Assembly: GCA_050247155.1 (NCBI GenBank)
Contig: JBFWUS010000014.1
Location: 1-64,000 of the forward strand
Reading direction: 5' to 3'
From: Mesorhizobium_G sp050247155
GTDB lineage: Bacteria; Pseudomonadota; Alphaproteobacteria; Rhizobiales; Rhizobiaceae
Length of the DNA stretch: 64,000 nt
Positions 38,083 through 47,415 of the stretch are shown piece after piece. The notes below the pieces were generated by a model, which saw only the letters and a program-made list of their open reading frames with translations, ran no database searches and was not told the DNA's origin. The position numbers were made by a program, and so were the translations under genes. Each line of letters begins with the position of its first letter. Within the stretch, counting starts at the first letter, position 1.

Positions 38083-39095
38083 GACGCGGCCGCCACAAGA
38101 GCGCCGCAGGCCCCACTATCGGCGGAGGCCTCGAGCAGAACCGGCCGACGAGAGCTGTAGCCCTTCTGGGCAGCCGTGAGAGCCCATCCGAGCATCAGCG
38201 GAGTGACTGCCGCGCCAATGTTGCCGAGACTTGCCGCGATCGCCCAGATGGGCTGGACGTCGGACGGCTCCCGCTGCGTCCTTTGCATCGCGAGTGCGGT
38301 CTGCTTGAACCAGAAGCTCTCGCCGGGGAGGTCGCCGATCTTGATCGCGATGTCTGAATGGCGGCAACCCGCTTCCGCGAATGCCGCGCGGTAGGCGCTT
38401 GTCATGCCGTCGGCGCGGAACGGCAGATCGGCTGTGTTGTAGATATAGGCTTGTTCCCGCGCCAGGCCGAGGCCTAGGAGGCGCAGGGAGCCACCGGCCC
38501 CCCGGCGCGTGCAGAGGACGGCAGCGGCAGCTTCGCCGGGGATGAAGCCGTTGGGGTTGTCGGGGGTGAGGAGGCGGCGTTCAGCGAGGTAATGGGCGAT
38601 CGTGCGGCTCGTCAGGTAGCTGTCGACGCCGCAGATCATCACATAGGGCGCGGTGCCGTCGGCTAGGAGACGACGGGCCTGATCGAGCGCGACGTGGCCG
38701 GAGGGACGGCCGTGGGCGACGATACGGGTGCGATGGGGAGGGTCAAAGCCGGTGATCCCGGCGATGCGGGCGGCCAGGCGAGTAGGGTTGGCGGCAGGGT
38801 TGCCGGGACGGTCTTCTTCGGCGACGCAGAGGATCAGGGCGGCGGTGTTGCGGGCTTCGGGAACCGCGTCGAACCCCTCGCATATGGCAGCGGCAGCCAT
38901 GTGGGCAAGGCGCTTCTCACCGATCCAGTTGCGCGGCAGCGGTACCGGCGCGCCGACCAGCCAGTCGCCGGCGGCTCGAAAGCGGGATTGCTGAAACCCA
39001 TCAAGCCTCGCACGCATCGCGGCGCAACTTGATGGTGCATCAAGGCCCACGGCTGTCACCATGCCCGCGGACAGGATGTCGAGACCGGGGCTCAT
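38079..39095 (-). CDS. Thiolase-fold (beta-ketoacyl-synthase-like) T6SS accessory protein
   Basis: A 338-residue protein with the thiolase fold seen in FGFIPGEAAAAVLC-like and AASLGNIGAAVTPL segments. The Cys-His-His catalytic set of true ketosynthases is not evident: the expected active cysteine region reads VMICGVDSYLTS, and the HxT and NxxFGFGG-type motifs are absent. Genes of this type travel with DUF2169 and DUF4150 genes in T6SS clusters, so it is more likely an effector-loading adaptor than a lipid enzyme. It overlaps both neighbours by 4 bases. Confidence 0.75.
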   Translation of the reverse strand: MSPGLDILSAGMVTAVGLDAPSSCAAMRARLDGFQQSRFRAAGDWLVGAPVPLPRNWIGEKRLAHMAAAAICEGFDAVPEARNTAALILCVAEEDRPGNPAANPTRLAARIAGITGFDPPHRTRIVAHGRPSGHVALDQARRLLADGTAPYVMICGVDSYLTSRTIAHYLAERRLLTPDNPNGFIPGEAAAAVLCTRRGAGGSLRLLGLGLAREQAYIYNTADLPFRADGMTSAYRAAFAEAGCRHSDIAIKIGDLPGESFWFKQTALAMQRTQREPSDVQPIWAIAASLGNIGAAVTPLMLGWALTAAQKGYSSRRPVLLEASADSGACGALVAAAS

Positions 39096-40195
39096 GCTGC
39101 TTCGTCCTCCAGGCGGCCTGCAACTTGGTAGCGGATGTAAGCCTTACGCGTGGCAAAGGCGCGCTCCATTCCCCGTGTAGGTGGGCCGATCCAGGCCTGC
39201 GTAAAGTCGAGAATAGTGCGGTGGATGCGCTGTGAGATCCGCCATACCAGTGAGAAGCGCCGGTTCTCAGGGTCGAACAGGATCGTATCTGGATGCAGAA
39301 GGCCCTCAAAGGTCTTCTCCCGTCGCTTGAATAGCGTCATCTCCAGCCCCGTCGGCGGAAGGCGGAAACTCACCCGCCCCTCCGGGGTCAAGTTGACGAG
39401 CTGCACTTCCTCTCCGCCGCGCGGCAGGTCGGTCTGCTGATCGGCCGGCGCCATCTGAAAATAGCGTTCGTCGAAATCAGGCGGTAGAAACGGAAAGATG
39501 TTGTCGATCCAGTTCTGGTCATACGTCCCGCCATACTCGATTCTGCCCGGCCAGCCGCGACCCATCGGCCCGAAACTCATCGGCGTGTAGTTGCCAAAGG
39601 GCGAACGTATCTCTTCTCCGATCTTCTGTGTGTTGGGCAGCCGCAGGCCAGGAATAAGACGCTGGTTCTTCGTCTGCGCCCAGCCGGTGCCGACCGGATT
39701 GCGGAGGTAGGCGCCGGGCAGCGGTTCTTCGGGGTTTAGCCGATCGACGCCGCCCCAGGCCCGGTCATAGGTAATCGGCATCTTGAGAAAAGGCTCGGGC
39801 GCGGTCGATGTGAACACCGGGCCGATCGCGCGCCACTCGCGATTGCCGACCACCTCGAACAATTTCGACCAGCTGCCTATCTTGATGCCGACCGGAATAC
39901 GCTCTGCCGGTCTTCCGCCCGGCGCATAGGCGCAGCCATTGAGGGCCACGTCGCAACGGGGCTTGCGAAACGCGAAGTCCGTCTCCCACAGCGTGGCCGA
40001 ATAGCCTGGTTCGCCGGTTTGGACATCGGCGAAAACGAGCGGCGTCTGTTCTGCCGATTTCCGGACAGGTCCATTGGAAGCTTCCGGGAAGTCGAAGGTA
40101 GCCTTAACGACGACGACTAACCAATCATGGCCGGCGACATCCGTCGCGGTCGTGAACGCGTGCGGATAACCCATCTGGTTCCAGATATTCATCAA
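39092..40195 (-). CDS. DUF2169 T6SS effector adaptor
   Basis: A 367-residue cytosolic protein with the DUF2169 pattern: DWLVVVVKATFDF, DVALNGCAYAPGG, PITYDRAWGG, RNPVGTGW, then IYPFLPPDFDERYFQMAPADQQ-like near residue 238. DUF2169 members load specific PAAR or effector proteins on VgrG (shown in Agrobacterium). It starts one gene before the thiolase-like protein and overlaps tagF by 4 bases, so the cassette is translated with the T6SS core operon. Confidence 0.92.
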   Translation of the reverse strand: MMNIWNQMGYPHAFTTATDVAGHDWLVVVVKATFDFPEASNGPVRKSAEQTPLVFADVQTGEPGYSATLWETDFAFRKPRCDVALNGCAYAPGGRPAERIPVGIKIGSWSKLFEVVGNREWRAIGPVFTSTAPEPFLKMPITYDRAWGGVDRLNPEEPLPGAYLRNPVGTGWAQTKNQRLIPGLRLPNTQKIGEEIRSPFGNYTPMSFGPMGRGWPGRIEYGGTYDQNWIDNIFPFLPPDFDERYFQMAPADQQTDLPRGGEEVQLVNLTPEGRVSFRLPPTGLEMTLFKRREKTFEGLLHPDTILFDPENRRFSLVWRISQRIHRTILDFTQAWIGPPTRGMERAFATRKAYIRYQVAGRLEDEAA

Positions 40196-40734
40196 CTCGT
40201 CTCCACATTTTGGGCGAGCAGTTGATGGAGAGTGGGTCGCGGGTCGGCAGGGTCGAGGTCGTACAGATCGGAACGCCGCGTCCAGACGGTCATCGCATCG
40301 ATGGGATCGCTTTCGTCCCCGGTGCCCACGGCGATGCCGAGTTCCGCAAGCCTTGCGTCAAGTTCATCCGGAGGCAGACCGTCTTGAGCCGCCTGTGCGG
40401 CAGCTTCCAGGGAGGCGAACCAGTCGTTCCGATTGGCCAGGTTGGACCTTGCTTCGGGCAGCACGGCGACGATGCTGAGCGGAAAGCGCCGGCCGACGCG
40501 ATCGTGGCTGGCTGCGACGACACCTGCGGCCGGGCCGAATGACGCGGGACCGCTGAGGAAGCGCAGGGGCGTATGGTAGTCCCAGTGATCGGGGCCGATG
40601 AGGGGGGCCAAATGCTGCGCCAGCCAACGATCCCAACTCAGTACAAAATCATGCGGCAGCCGCCGGGTGACGAAATCGCCAGCGGCCGGAAGCTTGCCGT
40701 AAAATCCCGGCAGAATCAGATCTGCGTCGGACAC
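40192..40734 (-). CDS. tagF: T6SS regulator TagF (ImpM)
   Basis: A 180-residue cytosolic protein: DLILPGFYGKLPAAGDFVTRRL at the start, SWDRWLAQHL, GRRFPLSIVAVLP. TagF acts after translation to hold the system off, in some bacteria by sequestering Fha. GTG 40734 is chosen because homology begins right after it and it overlaps tssM by 19 bases; a longer frame to 40986 reads non-homologous sequence inside tssM. Here TagF is separate from PppA. Confidence 0.92.
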   Translation of the reverse strand: MSDADLILPGFYGKLPAAGDFVTRRLPHDFVLSWDRWLAQHLAPLIGPDHWDYHTPLRFLSGPASFGPAAGVVAASHDRVGRRFPLSIVAVLPEARSNLANRNDWFASLEAAAQAAQDGLPPDELDARLAELGIAVGTGDESDPIDAMTVWTRRSDLYDLDPADPRPTLHQLLAQNVETS

Positions 40735-43700
40735 GTGAATCTCTTGAACATCTGCAATGTGTAGGGATTTTCGACACTCGATGCCTTCAGCTCGAAATCG
40801 GCGAAAAAGTTCTGCGTGCCAAGCCTCAACGCGTAGACGTCGGACAGATTTGTGCCGGTGAAGCGGCCGCTGCGCAGCAGCCTCAGCCATGCCCAGCTTC
40901 CTGTTTCGCTTACCTGAACTTCCGGTGAACCGTCGATCGGCTGAAACGCCAGCGTGATAACCCCCGTGCCGTCCTTTCCAGGCCACGTCATCGGTTGTGG
41001 ACGGGTCGCGTTGTTGAAATAGACGAGACTCTGGCCGTCGACATTGAGTGTGACCCGCGTCGCCGTCGAAGACAGATCGGTCGGCTGCAGCGTGAAAGCC
41101 ATCGTTGGCCCCTGGCCGCCCGGAAAAAGATCGTCACGGATTCTGCGCGCTTGCTCGAATGCCTTCAGCGCGTCGGAGTTGAGACCAAAGTCGGCGCGCC
41201 ATTTCCACGGCTGCGCTGTGGTGTCGACATAGTTGATGAGATGATCGTTGGTGAACGCGTCGATGAGGCCGCCCGGACCGAATAGCCTGGCGAAATCCTT
41301 GACATTGACATCGACCGCGCTCTCGGTGAACGGATAACGGTTGTTCAGCGCTGCCTGGCAGAACGGCATGATATCGGCGCGCCAGATGGCGTTCAGCTCC
41401 GAAGTCACGGCCTTCTCGGTCAAGCCGCCAGTGTCCGTCGCGATGCCGCCCAGCCAATCGTCGATAGGATCCGGCAAAACCAGTGCCTGCCGGGCGACGG
41501 CGCCAGTGAGTTCCGCCAGGCCGCCCTGTTTCTTGATGGCGTCCTGCGGATCGGGATTTGCCGTCACAGTCTGCAAAACGTTCGATAGGGCAGTGAGAGC
41601 GACCACGGCGGCATCCAGCGCCGGCGGCTGACCGTCGACTTCGGCTACAACCGACTTGATGGGCTTGAAATGCTCCGCGACCAGCGAGCCGGTCATGTCG
41701 ACAGCGTCGCCTCCACCGGCTTTCGGAAGAAGCTTGACACCGGTCTTTACAAGCTTTCCGACCTTGCCCAGCTTGCTGAGCACTTTCGACGTGCCCTTCT
41801 TTGCGGCCTTGTTGTCCCCCGCCGGCTCTTCGTCTTCGGAGCGCGTCAGATCGGTTTCAGCCACCACCGCTGTGACCAGTCGCTTCAAGGCGGAGTCTGC
41901 GCTCGACAGGTCCTTGAGGTTTTCGCTGGCAATCGTCAGGTCCGTCAGCGGCGCCAACCGCATGTCGCGCAGGAACGAATCCCATTGCGCGATATAGTCT
42001 TCATAATAAAGCTTCAGAATGTCTTGCGACAGCGCCGGCACCGACGTCTCGGCGTTCTCCGAGCAACCGCCGGCAAAAACGGCCCGGTCGAGAGCGGCCT
42101 GGGCAGCAACCTCCTCTACGCGATCGAGGATCGGACCGTGGAAGCCCTCATAGGTGTAGGCGCCGGGTACGCCGACGCGCAACGTCTTGTCCGAACGGCG
42201 GGCGAAAACCTTGGCCCCATTTGGTCCGGCAAAATTGGCCGGTATCCATTCGGCCAGTTCCGCGACCGCCGGGTCGTCCAGCAACTGTTTGTAGGCGCGC
42301 TGCGGCAACGAGATGGTGCAGACCGTCTTTAGGGCTTCCGCGACGAGCCCTTGATCCGGAGCGATGTACTGCTCGTCAATAGCCATGCGTGAGATGGCTG
42401 CGGTTTGATGTGCCTCGGAATCCGGCGTGGGAAAGGGCGCGATGGGGGCAAACTGGGGCAATTCCTTCGCCCACCAGTTCTGCACATAGTCGGTGTCCAT
42501 CGCCGACATGCCCGTCATCATGCGATAGGTCTTCAGTGCACCCAACATGAATTCGGGATCGCGCATCTGCCGCCACATCGTCGCTTCGAGCAGCGCTACC
42601 ATGCGCGGCTCGAGCAAATTTCGCAGGGCGGCATTGTACGCGTCCTGCTGCGCCCGATTGAGTTCCGGCGCAGCCGTCGGCCCAATCAGATCCCGGGCGC
42701 CGCCAGTCGCTTCGGTGCGAGCCGAAGCCACGGCATCCATCGCCTGCAAGGCGACATCGAAATCCAGTGCGTCAACCGGCGCTTTGGTTGCCGCAAAAGG
42801 CGTCAGCGTATCGCGCAGCGCGTCGAACTGGCCAGCCTGCGCGGCGATCGCCTGACGGTTGTCGTTGTAAGAAAAGGCAAATAACGAGCCGGCTGCGATC
42901 GCCGTCAAAGCCGAGGCCGCCGCCGCGCCGCGCCAAATCCAGGTGCGCCGGCGCACGGCAATTGGGTCGAATGTGCCAAGCCCGGCCTCTTTGAACACCA
43001 CGTCGGTGAGCAGGTTCTTGAGGAAGAAGCTTCGTTTCTCAACCCGGGAGGCCGGCATAGCGCGGCGCGGCGGCAGGCCAAAGGATGAGGACAGCGCAGC
43101 CGTCAACCTGTCGATAGGAGCGCCTTCCTGTGTGGCAGAGGTCAGGTAGACGCCGCGCAGCCAGGCGCTGTCCTCGTAGCGGCTCTCGCCGAAGATCGCA
43201 TCGACCAGCACTTTGATGGAGTCCGACAGGCTTTCGACTTGCGCTGGGAAACGGAATATTTCCGCGCGCTGCGCAAGGGAGTCCTCGGTCTCCAGTTTCG
43301 GCACCAGCCGTTTTTCGAGTTCGGTCGCAAGCAGCGACACTTCCTGACTGACAGCGGCGGAATTAACCTTGGCGTCAACAGGAAATGTGACGCCCCAGAC
43401 CTGCTCACGCTCGGATGTGGACAGATTCCCGAAGAACGGCTCGAAACCTTTGATCAGATCGGCCTTCGTCAGCATCAAATAGACGGGCAGGCGGATCTGC
43501 AATCGCTCGTTTAGCTCCGCGAGCCGGCGACGGATCTTGCGGCCATGCGCCTTGATCGCTTCATCGCCTTCCGACAGGGCATCGATGCCCAGTGCGACGA
43601 TCACACCGTTCAGGGCTCGGCGTCCGCGGTGCTTTTTCAAGAGGTCGAGGAAACCCAGCCATTCCGTAGCATCGACATCGGGTTGGCTTTCCTGCTGAAC

Positions 43701-44258
43701 GTAGCGACCGGCCGTGTCGATCAGCACTGCATTCTCGGCGAAGAACCAATCGCAATTGCGCGTGCCGCCGACGCCTTGCAGATCGTCGGTCAAGTCGATT
43801 GGAAAGTTGAGACCGGATTGCCTGAGCGCTGTTGTCTTGCCGGTCGCCGGAGGCCCCACGATGACATACCAGGGCATGTCTCGCAGGAATTTGCGGTTGC
43901 CGAGCTTGCGCCGCTTTAGCTCGGCCATGATGTCCTGAAATTTCGTCCCGATCGCCGCAACGCTTTGTTCGCCGGCCGACAGCTGTTTCTCGACCGGCGG
44001 TGGCGCTGCGATTTCCGCCACGAACATACGATTGGCTCTGATTGCCCGCCGCTGCGCGACGATCAGCCAGATCAGCCAAAGGATGACCAGGCCCGCGATG
44101 ATCGCCAGCCTGACGGTCTCGGATTCGAAAGGCGAGTATGGGCCGACCTGGACGATCGGGCTGAAAAACCAGATCAAGCCGGCCAGCAGCGTCAGGCCGA
44201 TAAACGTCCACAACCAACGGGATGAAATAATCGCCCAAAGGAGGCGGAGGATGAACAT
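40716..44258 (-). CDS. tssM: TssM/IcmF family protein, core-operon copy
   Basis: An 1180-residue inner-membrane protein. Two N-terminal helices (about residues 13-35 and 50-68), Walker A GPPATGKT at 135-142, DTAGRY, TKADL, a third helix near residue 445 and a large periplasmic part. It binds TssL and TssJ to build the membrane complex. It follows tssL by 1 base and overlaps tagF by 19. It is the canonical copy, because it lies in the core operon with tssJKL. An insertion near residue 800 (Gly/Lys-rich, KVLSKLGKVGKLVKTGVKL) is absent from the other TssM. Confidence 0.95.
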   Translation of the reverse strand: MFILRLLWAIISSRWLWTFIGLTLLAGLIWFFSPIVQVGPYSPFESETVRLAIIAGLVILWLIWLIVAQRRAIRANRMFVAEIAAPPPVEKQLSAGEQSVAAIGTKFQDIMAELKRRKLGNRKFLRDMPWYVIVGPPATGKTTALRQSGLNFPIDLTDDLQGVGGTRNCDWFFAENAVLIDTAGRYVQQESQPDVDATEWLGFLDLLKKHRGRRALNGVIVALGIDALSEGDEAIKAHGRKIRRRLAELNERLQIRLPVYLMLTKADLIKGFEPFFGNLSTSEREQVWGVTFPVDAKVNSAAVSQEVSLLATELEKRLVPKLETEDSLAQRAEIFRFPAQVESLSDSIKVLVDAIFGESRYEDSAWLRGVYLTSATQEGAPIDRLTAALSSSFGLPPRRAMPASRVEKRSFFLKNLLTDVVFKEAGLGTFDPIAVRRRTWIWRGAAAASALTAIAAGSLFAFSYNDNRQAIAAQAGQFDALRDTLTPFAATKAPVDALDFDVALQAMDAVASARTEATGGARDLIGPTAAPELNRAQQDAYNAALRNLLEPRMVALLEATMWRQMRDPEFMLGALKTYRMMTGMSAMDTDYVQNWWAKELPQFAPIAPFPTPDSEAHQTAAISRMAIDEQYIAPDQGLVAEALKTVCTISLPQRAYKQLLDDPAVAELAEWIPANFAGPNGAKVFARRSDKTLRVGVPGAYTYEGFHGPILDRVEEVAAQAALDRAVFAGGCSENAETSVPALSQDILKLYYEDYIAQWDSFLRDMRLAPLTDLTIASENLKDLSSADSALKRLVTAVVAETDLTRSEDEEPAGDNKAAKKGTSKVLSKLGKVGKLVKTGVKLLPKAGGGDAVDMTGSLVAEHFKPIKSVVAEVDGQPPALDAAVVALTALSNVLQTVTANPDPQDAIKKQGGLAELTGAVARQALVLPDPIDDWLGGIATDTGGLTEKAVTSELNAIWRADIMPFCQAALNNRYPFTESAVDVNVKDFARLFGPGGLIDAFTNDHLINYVDTTAQPWKWRADFGLNSDALKAFEQARRIRDDLFPGGQGPTMAFTLQPTDLSSTATRVTLNVDGQSLVYFNNATRPQPMTWPGKDGTGVITLAFQPIDGSPEVQVSETGSWAWLRLLRSGRFTGTNLSDVYALRLGTQNFFADFELKASSVENPYTLQMFKRFTCPTQI

Positions 44259-44259
44259 G

Positions 44260-45582
44260 TCAGAGCCTCTTCTCGACCAGAACTTCTACGCGTCGGTTGA
44301 GCGCACGCCCCTCCCGCGTGCCGTTGTCCGCAATAGGATCGGTGGCGGCGCGCCCCTCCGAGCGGATCCGCTCCTGCGGTACGCCGTTTTGCACAAGCAG
44401 TTCCGCGATCGTTGCCGCCCGGGCCTCCGATAGCCGTTGGTTGGTCGACAAAGGGTTGGTTCGCTGCAGCGGGATGCTATCGGTGTGTCCAACGACTGTG
44501 ATCTTGCCGATCAGTTCGTCATTCTCCCGGATCACTTTTGCGATCGAAGCAATCAGCGGTGCATACCCTTCCGTAAGGTCGGCGCGCGAGGGCCTGAAGA
44601 CTTCCGGATTGGAAGCCTGGATGACCAGCTTGGCAAGCGACACGCTCTCGTTGCCCTTAAGCACGCGCTTAAGATTGTCGGGCGCCTCCCTTTGAAACTC
44701 CGGCAGTAGCGCAAATTCGATAGGCTGCACGGCCGGCGCTTCACTTGCCGGAGCGGCGCGGGCGATCTCGGCGCGTTGCGGTGGTGGCAGGGCACGCACC
44801 AGCGTGGTGAGTTCGGTCGCCTGGCTGCTGAGGCTCATCGACAAACCGACATAGACGCCAGCCGAAATCGCCAGCGCCCCCAGCGCCATGACCCAGATGG
44901 GGACAACGAAGCGTCGCGGCTCATCCGCTGCCGAGACGCCGCGCCAATGCGGCGACAGCGGGGCACTTTCCGCATCCACATCACGCAGGAACCGGGCGGC
45001 GGCCACGCGGACGGCATTGATCGATCGATCGCCGGCGCGCGCCGCGACCCGATACTTGCCGCGAAAACCCAACGCCAGACAGTGGTACTGCAATTCCAGA
45101 AGTTCGCGGTCCCGATTTGGGTGGCGTTCCAATTCCTCTAGCCGAGCGAAGAACTGCGTGCCTGCGTCGACATCGCCGCGCAACATGACAAGGAGTGGTT
45201 GTCGTGGCCAGGCGCTTGCGCCTCCCCAGGGCGTATTGATGGCGAGATCGTCGAGGAGCGCCGCAACCAGCCACGCTGCTTGGTCGGCTCGCGCCAAAGG
45301 AGAGCCGCTGGCCACCACGACGTCACGCGCCTGCACCAATTCGTCGAGCAAGCGGGTCCGCAACACCTCGGGATTTTCCGGCGGCATCGCGCTTTCTAAT
45401 TCGGGTGCGAATTCCAGCAACGGCGCAAAGGCGTTGATGAGCGGATTGGGGTGCGCTCGATTGCGCTTGAGTGGAACGCCGGATACCGCCGGCATCGGCG
45501 CGCGCGGCATAGGTTGGCCGACAAGCCGGATGCGTGTCCGTTCTCGATCCTCCGACAGCCCGAAAGGATCGTCCCTGCTCAT
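44260..45582 (-). CDS. tssL: TssL/DotU with OmpA domain, core-operon copy
   Basis: A 440-residue protein. N-terminal disorder, DotU domain (about residues 45-220, with AAWLVAALLDDLAINTPWG and QYHCLALGFRGKYR), one membrane helix (about 228-248), then an OmpA/MotB domain (ITVVGHTDS, SEARAATIAELL, NRRVEVLV). It dimerises in the membrane with TssM and grips peptidoglycan. It sits 4 bases after tssK. Its start at 45582 is supported by gene order and the lack of an alternative. Confidence 0.94.
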   Translation of the reverse strand: MSRDDPFGLSEDRERTRIRLVGQPMPRAPMPAVSGVPLKRNRAHPNPLINAFAPLLEFAPELESAMPPENPEVLRTRLLDELVQARDVVVASGSPLARADQAAWLVAALLDDLAINTPWGGASAWPRQPLLVMLRGDVDAGTQFFARLEELERHPNRDRELLELQYHCLALGFRGKYRVAARAGDRSINAVRVAAARFLRDVDAESAPLSPHWRGVSAADEPRRFVVPIWVMALGALAISAGVYVGLSMSLSSQATELTTLVRALPPPQRAEIARAAPASEAPAVQPIEFALLPEFQREAPDNLKRVLKGNESVSLAKLVIQASNPEVFRPSRADLTEGYAPLIASIAKVIRENDELIGKITVVGHTDSIPLQRTNPLSTNQRLSEARAATIAELLVQNGVPQERIRSEGRAATDPIADNGTREGRALNRRVEVLVEKRL

Positions 45583-45586
45583 CAGA

Positions 45587-46921
45587 TCACCTATTCACCG
45601 AATAGCAGTCGACTTGCGGCTCACTCGGCAGCACCCCGGAGACGCCGATAACGAAGCCTGGCGCGTCAAGCAGCGAAGTCCAATGCTCGCTGCGCTGGTC
45701 CAGTTCAAGGCAGAGACGGTCGCCGTCATAGGGTATCTCGCGAGGCTGCGAGTGCAGCGGCTTCAGCGGGATGCCGGGCAGCCGTGATTTCCACAGGCCT
45801 TCAAACTCACTGGCCGACCCAACGGTCACCTGGTTGACGAAGATCTTGCGGAGAGCCTCGTCGGAGAGCTCTGAGCCGACCCGTACGACGATGCGGCTTG
45901 CCTGCAATATCTTCGGGTTGTCTATGCGCACTTTCCAAACGTTGGTGGCATGCCGCATCACCGGTAGCGCGCGCGACTTGGGCTCGACATAGCGCAGGCT
46001 GAGGATGAGTGAACGCAGGGTGTCGGCCAGCGCCATATAGGCAGGGCCGGGCGCCATATGATCGTAGGCCGGCAGCTCCGCCAGGCGGCGCGAGCTTGAA
46101 CCGTAGGTCGCCATATTGCCGGCCAGTCCGGCAAGTTCCAGATACAGTTCGGCAGGATGGAACACATCCTGGGCGAGCATATGGGTCAACCGGGGTCTCG
46201 CCGCGTTCGCCAGTTGCAGCATCAAGAGATCCTCAACGCTTCGCCCTGCGCCGCCAAGCACCATCTTGCCGTGGGCGTCGGCAATTTGGTCAAGCCCGGC
46301 GATCACCTCCTGCATAAGTTGCGCATACCAAGCGACTGCGTCGGTCGTCAGAGTGGGTGGAAGGAAACCGGCGTCGAGCGAAACGCTGCCGTCGGCTTTC
46401 AGCCCGCGTAGGTCACAGACGGGCAGGGCGGTATATCCGCCGACAGATTTGCCGGGCGCCAGCAGCAAGGCCTGCGGCTTCGCGATCTCGATTTCCTCCG
46501 CGTCCGATCCGCCTTGAACGGCATCGCGAATTGTCACGATCGCACCGCGATAGCGAGCGCCGCTGGGGTTTCCGTGCGACGGTTCAAAACTGATGCCGCC
46601 AGCCGGCTCTAGCGGCAAAGCGATCAACACCGCGCCGGCGCCGGTTTCCTGCGAGATCGGCAGCGGCCTCGGCGGGTCCATCGTTTCCGGAATGGAGAAC
46701 GGCGTCCCGTCAGGAAAAATGCCGCGCGCGGACAGGATCGCGACTTGACCTGATTCAAGCAGCGACGGATCGAGCTTCAGCGATCGAAAGCCAAAGGTCT
46801 GCAAGCGCCCGGCCTGCAATGTGCCGCGCGCCACCGTCTCAAAAAAACGGTCCTGCTGCTGGAAGTGCTGCGTACGGAGGAACAAGCCCTCCGACCACAC
46901 CACTCGATTTGCATCGCTCAT
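45587..46921 (-). CDS. tssK: T6SS baseplate protein TssK
   Basis: A 444-residue protein beginning MSDANRVVWSEGLFLRTQHFQQQDRF, the family signature. TssK is a trimeric adaptor that links the TssEFG baseplate to the TssJLM complex. ATG 46921 is chosen since homology begins there and AGAGAG precedes it; an upstream extension to 47041 would overlap tssJ. It lies 38 bases downstream of tssJ, in the core operon. Confidence 0.95.
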   Translation of the reverse strand: MSDANRVVWSEGLFLRTQHFQQQDRFFETVARGTLQAGRLQTFGFRSLKLDPSLLESGQVAILSARGIFPDGTPFSIPETMDPPRPLPISQETGAGAVLIALPLEPAGGISFEPSHGNPSGARYRGAIVTIRDAVQGGSDAEEIEIAKPQALLLAPGKSVGGYTALPVCDLRGLKADGSVSLDAGFLPPTLTTDAVAWYAQLMQEVIAGLDQIADAHGKMVLGGAGRSVEDLLMLQLANAARPRLTHMLAQDVFHPAELYLELAGLAGNMATYGSSSRRLAELPAYDHMAPGPAYMALADTLRSLILSLRYVEPKSRALPVMRHATNVWKVRIDNPKILQASRIVVRVGSELSDEALRKIFVNQVTVGSASEFEGLWKSRLPGIPLKPLHSQPREIPYDGDRLCLELDQRSEHWTSLLDAPGFVIGVSGVLPSEPQVDCYSVNR

Positions 46922-46959
46922 GCCGCCACTCTCTGCATCGACCAAACCCAGGCCAGGAC

Positions 46960-47412
46960 TCAGGCTGAAATGCCGCCGCTGCCCAGCCGCACATTGACGG
47001 TCAGTTGTGATCCCGGCGAGACCGATTTCGTCGTACGCCACGTACGTCCGGTCGGCTCACGAACAAGCGCAACAAATCCAAGAGCCGTCGCCTCCGGCTC
47101 GACAGTGAGCGTCTTCGAAGCCGTTGCGCCTGGCCCCACCGCGATGGTGTCGGAACCCAAAAGATCGCCCGCCAAGGCCGAGCCTGCATCGCCCTGAAGC
47201 GCGAAATAATCGGCGGAGTTGAACTTGCCGGTGCTCTTCAGCTTGAGGATCATCACTGTGACGGGCCTGTCGGCGCCGCCAGGTCCTGGATTCATGCCGG
47301 CCTGTCCGGCCAAGTTGATCGTCACCGTCGAGGGGCCGGGTGGGCCGCTCTGACAAGCCGCGAGAAACCCGCTTGCGCCCAAGGCAACAACAAAATCGCG
47401 CCGATTGATCAT
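46960..47412 (-). CDS. tssJ: T6SS outer-membrane lipoprotein TssJ
   Basis: A 150-residue lipoprotein with a lipobox LAAC (acylated C20). The signal begins MINRRDFVVALGAS, with a twin arginine that resembles a Tat signal, though the Sec route is also possible. The mature part is a small beta sandwich (VTINLAGQAGMNPG, TVMILKLKSTGKFNSADYFAL) of the TssJ family. It binds the TssM periplasmic domain. It follows the FHA gene by 3 bases. Confidence 0.93.
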   Translation of the reverse strand: MINRRDFVVALGASGFLAACQSGPPGPSTVTINLAGQAGMNPGPGGADRPVTVMILKLKSTGKFNSADYFALQGDAGSALAGDLLGSDTIAVGPGATASKTLTVEPEATALGFVALVREPTGRTWRTTKSVSPGSQLTVNVRLGSGGISA

Positions 47413-47415
47413 GCC

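Noticed and set aside
40735..40986. Upstream extension of tagF
   Set aside because: It lies within tssM and shows no TagF homology; GTG 40734 explains the start.
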